Part shown: in pieces, positions 4,701 through 6,408 of the stretch
How positions within the stretch are numbered: position 1 is the stretch's first letter
How the letters are laid out: each line of letters begins with the position of its first letter
Assembly: GCA_029263275.1 (NCBI GenBank)
Contig: JAJCXU010000253.1
Span: 1 to 6,408 of the forward strand
Origin: Ilumatobacter sp.
GTDB lineage: Bacteria; Actinomycetota; Acidimicrobiia; Acidimicrobiales; Ilumatobacteraceae
Direction of reading: 5' to 3'
Length of the DNA stretch: 6,408 nucleotides
Notes under the pieces: generated by a model
Told to the model about the DNA's origin: nothing
The model's input: only the letters and a program-made list of their open reading frames with translations
The model's database searches: none
Program-made: the position numbers and the translations under genes

Positions 4701-6408
4701 ATCGAGAACGGGCACCTTGTACTGGGTGCGAATGTCGGTGGCGATGCCGGTGTCGTCGTCGACCAGGCTGATCGAGATGGGGTATTCGTCGAGCGGCGTA
4801 CCGGTCGGCTTGTCATCGAGGAATCGGTGCGGCACGTCGAACTCACGCACCGCCGAGTCGTCGGCTGCTTCATCGGCGAAGACCACAAAGGCGTTGGGCA
4901 GCGTGCCGTCGCCCCAGTCGACCACGACCGAGTGCGTGTCGAGCAGGCCCGGATCTTCGAACGAACCGTGGAGGTTGACGGTTTCGTTCTCGTCGATCGC
5001 CAGCAAGCCGAAGGAGAACACGACGTTGCGCGGCGCAACGTTGGCGACGGTGATGTTTCGCGTCACCGAGGTTGAGAGCGTGTCGTCGCCAAGCACCTCC
5101 ACCGTGATCGGGTAGACGTCGGACGGGGTGTTGGTCGGGTTGTCGTCGTCGAAGCGGTGCCGCACGGTGAACGTCCGCGCCTCGACCGGAAGGCGCAGGA
5201 CGGTGGAGGTCTCGTTGCTGACCACAAACGGGCAACCGGCCCGATCGGTGGTGCACTCGACGCCTGCGGCGTCTTCCACGACGACGATGCCGCCGTCCTT
5301 CCAATCGATGACCACCGTGTGGACGTCCTGGAGACCGGGGTCGGTGAACGAGCCACGAACGGTGATCCAGTCGCCTTCTTCCACCGATGTCGCGTTTGCG
5401 CCACGCAGGACGAAGTCACCGGAGGATGTCTGAGCGGACCACTCCGTGTTGACCACGAGGTTCGATGGTGCGATGTCGTTGACGACGAGGTTGTGGGTGG
5501 TCGTCGTCGCACCGCGGTCGTCGTCCGACACCCGCACGCTCACCGCGTAGTTGTCGCTTGCGGTATTCGTGGGGTTGTCGTCGCGGTACTGGTGGCTGGC
5601 GTTGAAGGTTCGAGTGCCACCGAGCGAGAGGCTCGTTGCCGGGCCGTCCTTCCAGTCGATGACGACGTTGTAGGTGTCAGCAGTGCCCGGGTCGGTGATG
5701 CTGCCCGAGAGGATCACGACTCCGTTCTCGTTCACCGTGGACACCAAAGAGACCGCAGCGGTCGGCGCCACGTTGTTGACCGTGATGGTTCGGGTCGCTG
5801 ACGTCGAGCCCGTCGCCGGGTTCGTCACCTTCGCCGAGACGAAGTAGTTGTCCGACGTCGTTCCCGACACTCCATCGTCGAGGTAGCGATGCGTCGCCGT
5901 GAAGCTCAGCGTTCCAGCCGGCAGGTTGATCGTGCTTGCTGGGCCGTCGCGCCAGTCAATGACGACGCTGTGGGCCGCACCCGCATCCGAGGCGAAGGTG
6001 CCCGACAGCGTGGCGATGCCATTCTCGGAGATCGTCGTCGTCCCGGACAGCGCCAGGTTGCTCGGCGGTGGCGTCGCCGCGGAGCCGATGGCTGTGCACG
6101 GCGGGCCCTGCGGGACTTGCCCGGACAGCACCTGAATGATCAGTTGCTTCGAGAGGTTGAACGCACTCTCGGCGGGCTTGTCGAAGTTCCAGTCGAACGT
6201 ACCGCCGAACTGGGTGTCGAGGATCGTGGTCGAGATACCGATCGCGACGGTGCGGTCTGCTTGGAGCACACCGACCTGTGCGTCGAATGTCGCACAGTTG
6301 ACCTCTGCGATAGTTCCCGTTCCGTCGAAGAGCCCCCCGAGGTTGTGAAGGGCCGTGGTCAGGTCGGGCACTGGCGGAATGTCGAGGCTCTCACCGAGCA
6401 CGGTGCGC
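1785..6408 (-). CDS. Giant modular PKD-repeat / bactofilin-like beta-solenoid surface protein (5' partial)
   Basis: The frame is open from the right edge to a TGA at 1787-1785, giving about 1540 visible residues. The first in-frame GTG (6401-6399) is almost certainly internal: coding continues upstream of it to the edge and no signal peptide follows it. Order, numbering from that GTG: unassigned N-terminal part (1-113); five PKD-like repeats (114-213, 214-312, 313-457, 458-600, 601-737); a sixth PKD-like domain (738-842); solenoid module A (843-1150); a seventh PKD-like domain (1151-1261); solenoid module B (1262-1538). PKD-like domains are Ig-like beta sandwiches, nearly always extracellular, acting as spacers or in adhesion. 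The many Asp residues suggest calcium binding. Eight cysteines in four near pairs fit export. No LPxTG, C-terminal membrane helix or catalytic motif is seen, so any anchor must be N-terminal. The likely role is a structural or adhesive cell-surface protein; this is inference. Confidence 0.95.
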   Translation of the reverse strand, partial: RTVLGESLDIPPVPDLTTALHNLGGLFDGTGTIAEVNCATFDAQVGVLQADRTVAIGISTTILDTQFGGTFDWNFDKPAESAFNLSKQLIIQVLSGQVPQGPPCTAIGSAATPPPSNLALSGTTTISENGIATLSGTFASDAGAAHSVVIDWRDGPASTINLPAGTLSFTATHRYLDDGVSGTTSDNYFVSAKVTNPATGSTSATRTITVNNVAPTAAVSLVSTVNENGVVILSGSITDPGTADTYNVVIDWKDGPATSLSLGGTRTFNASHQYRDDNPTNTASDNYAVSVRVSDDDRGATTTTHNLVVNDIAPSNLVVNTEWSAQTSSGDFVLRGANATSVEEGDWITVRGSFTDPGLQDVHTVVIDWKDGGIVVVEDAAGVECTTDRAGCPFVVSNETSTVLRLPVEARTFTVRHRFDDDNPTNTPSDVYPITVEVLGDDTLSTSVTRNITVANVAPRNVVFSFGLLAIDENETVNLHGSFEDPGLLDTHSVVVDWGDGTLPNAFVVFADEAADDSAVREFDVPHRFLDDKPTGTPLDEYPISISLVDDDTGIATDIRTQYKVPVLDPVTGEPQFEANGDFVTTTVETDAPIVRVADVAPEVAIDITEQIDENDVAVLTGTFFDPGTKDGWTVDIEWGDGSASDTFTIADGRLTPLGPDGALVEASGVDVIGDDPLDELHFGRLIGREWSFELRHQYIDDDPTDTRSDVYIVTATVTDDDTLAGEAVDSIIVDNVLPTIEAGNDQLVFEDDLLTLDPAQFGDIGTADTHTAYISWGDGTLVDPVTVTEFDGVLGAAEGANGTLDATHRYTTPGLYRATLCIVDDDQRHTPVCDSFDVTVVNSFLKFAAFADGRSAKIEDDAQVDGSVGGNDDVRLDRDSAVSGDVVSVADDVQVDDRSTVGGSVIAGSDIDVDRYAQVRGDADAARSVSVGYRASVAGTITEGPLAEAFPDITWIDLDVQPGDERIRLSRGGTLAPGDYGSVRVDRGTLTLQGGTYRIESLEVKRGVIIQIDLDPDGDGIVNPLVIEAHGKVDLDRGVQMQISSRVGGPEDILVVTAGGRKHEHSWSSGDRRAYDLHGYSGSTKIELGSDGVFIGTFLAADGDVELGRDSVLEGAIYGRTVEAEDDSILNARPAINLFASRYVPSRVGAPETLLTVDAGADQVVFEDQLVSLDSARFFIADNASGAASASDAIHRATIDWGDGAASTGTVDQVADLVNGSHRYAEPGIYVVRVCVFAPAGIDPAEADTCNLDTFEVTVVSGRLRFAAFADSYLSVRYDDVVTGSVGAGSRVSTSSRSSISGDLVSVHGDATVGSSGSVGGDVIAGDDVRLSSRSTVAGDVDAGHRVRADRSAVVNGSITTGQSADRFAPVTTFDFPVEGGTDSVRSRSSVVLDPGIYNSVSVKHGTLSMTSGVYRIRSLTTGSGVTIDINLDPDGDGIVNPLVIEVDHRFSLGRDNTMRIVSAVGTPADVLVIGDHARISLGDRTTVVGSYMTSTSSVSLGSHASLTGTLSGWSVSIGSDSQVIAVPATAVYVDHVLR
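1788..2951 (-). repeat. Composite unit 2: PKD-like domain 7 plus bactofilin-like solenoid module B
   Basis: This repeats the architecture of unit 1 and ends the protein. PKD-like domain 7 (residues 1151-1261, nt 2951-2619) opens with AGADQVVFEDQLVSLD, has DWGDG at 1199-1203 and Cys1234/Cys1249 at the positions matching those of domain 6. Module B (1262-1538, nt 2618-1788) begins RLRFAAFAD, with solenoid turns such as SSISGDLVS, GSVGGDVIA and STVAGDVDA. It then has LDPGIYNSVSVKHG, VYRIRSL, the DPDGDG loop (1432-1437) and a Ser/Gly-rich solenoid run to about 1522. It lacks a 24-residue insertion found in module A. The final residues VYVDHVLR show no sorting signal or membrane helix. Confidence 0.75.
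2068..2117 (-). repeat. Direct repeat, module B copy (matches 3322-3371)
   Basis: Fifty bases here match 3322-3371 at 48 positions; the differences are at 2094/3348 and 2114/3368. The segment encodes the acidic loop and following strand (about residues 1430-1446, containing DPDGDGIVNPLVIE). The offset of 1254 bp equals 418 codons, the period of the composite unit. Identity drops sharply on both sides. Confidence 0.85.
2952..4190 (-). repeat. Composite unit 1: PKD-like domain 6 plus bactofilin-like solenoid module A
   Basis: PKD-like domain 6 (residues 738-842, nt 4190-3876) opens with AGNDQLVFEDDLLTLD, carries SWGDG (774-778) and has Cys820 and Cys832 in its last strands. Module A follows (843-1150, nt 3875-2952). 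It begins FLKFAAFAD and contains about five turns of an 18-residue repeat with the pattern x-A/S-x-V-x-G-x-(V/I/A), including SAVSGDVVS, STVGGSVIA and ASVAGTITE. Turns of this length with V-x-G spacing resemble the bactofilin or polymer-forming beta-solenoid fold. A linker with LAPGDYGSVRVDRG and LQGGTYRIESLEV, an acidic DPDGDG loop (1014-1019) and a second solenoid-like run to about 1128 follow. The tail resembles choice-of-anchor or DUF7305-like exported beta-helices, from memory only. Confidence 0.75.
3322..3371 (-). repeat. Direct repeat, module A copy (matches 2068-2117)
   Basis: This is the module A partner of the 50-bp repeat at 2068-2117 and encodes about residues 1012-1028. The shared DPDGDGIVN core has Asp at 1014, 1016 and 1018, the spacing of EF-hand-like or thrombospondin type 3 calcium loops. 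Calcium binding itself is inference. Confidence 0.85.
4191..6062 (-). repeat. Array of five PKD-like repeats
   Basis: Five homologous segments run consecutively: repeat 1 at 6062-5763, repeat 2 at 5762-5466, repeat 3 at 5465-5031, repeat 4 at 5030-4602 and repeat 5 at 4601-4191. Each shows the order (N/D)EN or EEG, L/V-x-GSF, DPG-x-x-D, V-x-(D/E)W-x-DG, H-(Q/R)-(Y/F)-x-DD, SD-x-Y or DEY, DDD, and a closing V-x-(N/D)-(V/I)-(A/L)P that joins the next unit. Repeats 1 and 2 are about 100 residues and in exact 300-bp register (DWRDG at 149-153, DWKDG at 249-253). Repeats 3-5 are 137-145 residues because of insertions: a Cys383/Cys390 loop in repeat 3, about 40 residues near the end of repeat 4, and a long loop after WGDG in repeat 5. 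The W-x-DG and H-Y signatures are those of PKD-type domains, though exact family assignment needs a profile search. Confidence 0.85.
6066..6408 (-). other. N-terminal visible segment of the giant protein, unassigned
   Basis: About 113 residues precede the first PKD-like repeat. They include a Gly/Asp stretch (GGLFDGTGTIAEVNC), a beta-rich portion containing TVAIGISTTILDTQFGGTF, then a predicted helix (SAFNLSKQLIIQVLSG) and a Pro-rich linker with TPPPSN leading into repeat 1. Two cysteines (residues 36 and 102) could bond. The pattern reads like the end of a folded domain whose beginning lies past the window edge. I do not recognise the family. Confidence 0.5.

Noticed and set aside
3651..5075. 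Long plus-strand open frame (474 codons) opposite the giant gene
   Set aside because: It is antisense to clear repeat-bearing coding sequence and its product is a Val/Asp/Arg-rich mirror without domain motifs. Long antisense frames are expected in high-GC genes. The same holds for the plus-strand frame at 5157-5801.
6399..6401. GTG as the true start of the giant protein
   Set aside because: The frame stays open to the window edge (Arg-Thr codons precede it), no signal peptide follows, and the next residues read as the middle of a domain.
1785..6408. CRISPR array, satellite DNA or mobile element as the source of the repeats
   Set aside because: The repeats are in frame, diverged and of domain size (about 300 bp and 1254 bp) or solenoid-turn size (about 54 bp). 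No spacers, transposase or terminal inverted repeats are seen.
131..6408. Kinase and giant protein as one signalling system
   Set aside because: They are convergent with separate promoters and share no regulatory element in view. Adjacency alone is too weak to claim a functional link.

Overview
The window looks like chromosomal DNA from a high-GC actinobacterium. An Acidimicrobiia-type host (Ilumatobacter-like) is my best guess, from composition, codon use, a GTG start, a possible leaderless promoter and the style of the two large proteins. That placement is inference, since no marker gene is present. Almost every base is coding.

Layout, left to right: (1) the last 32 codons of an unidentified plus-strand gene, stopping at 100. 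(2) A 30-bp gap with a possible TANNNT -10 element. (3) A complete 549-residue transmembrane Ser/Thr protein kinase of the bacterial Hanks (PknB-like) type, 131-1780 (+). It has an intact cytoplasmic catalytic domain, one membrane helix, a Thr/Pro-rich stalk, and an external C-terminal domain with two cysteines instead of PASTA repeats. (4) A 4-bp convergent junction at 1781-1784 inside an imperfect hairpin that holds both stop codons. (5) A very large minus-strand gene filling 1785 to the right edge. At least 1540 residues are visible and its start lies outside the window.

The large protein is a modular, probably extracellular or surface protein. After about 113 N-terminal residues of unknown type come five consecutive PKD-like beta-sandwich repeats. 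These are followed by a tandemly duplicated composite unit: one PKD-like domain of a second subtype, then a bactofilin-like beta-solenoid of about 18-residue turns, then a beta-rich tail with an acidic DxDxDG loop. The loop is nearly identical in both copies, also at DNA level (48 of 50 bases). All eight cysteines fall into four plausible pairs, which fits an exported, disulfide-bonded protein.

The kinase and the large gene converge, so they are not an operon and nothing here proves they work together. I find no RNA gene, CRISPR array, insertion sequence, phage gene or recognisable defence system. The most distinctive feature is the duplicated PKD plus beta-solenoid architecture. The external kinase domain and the stop-codon hairpin come next.
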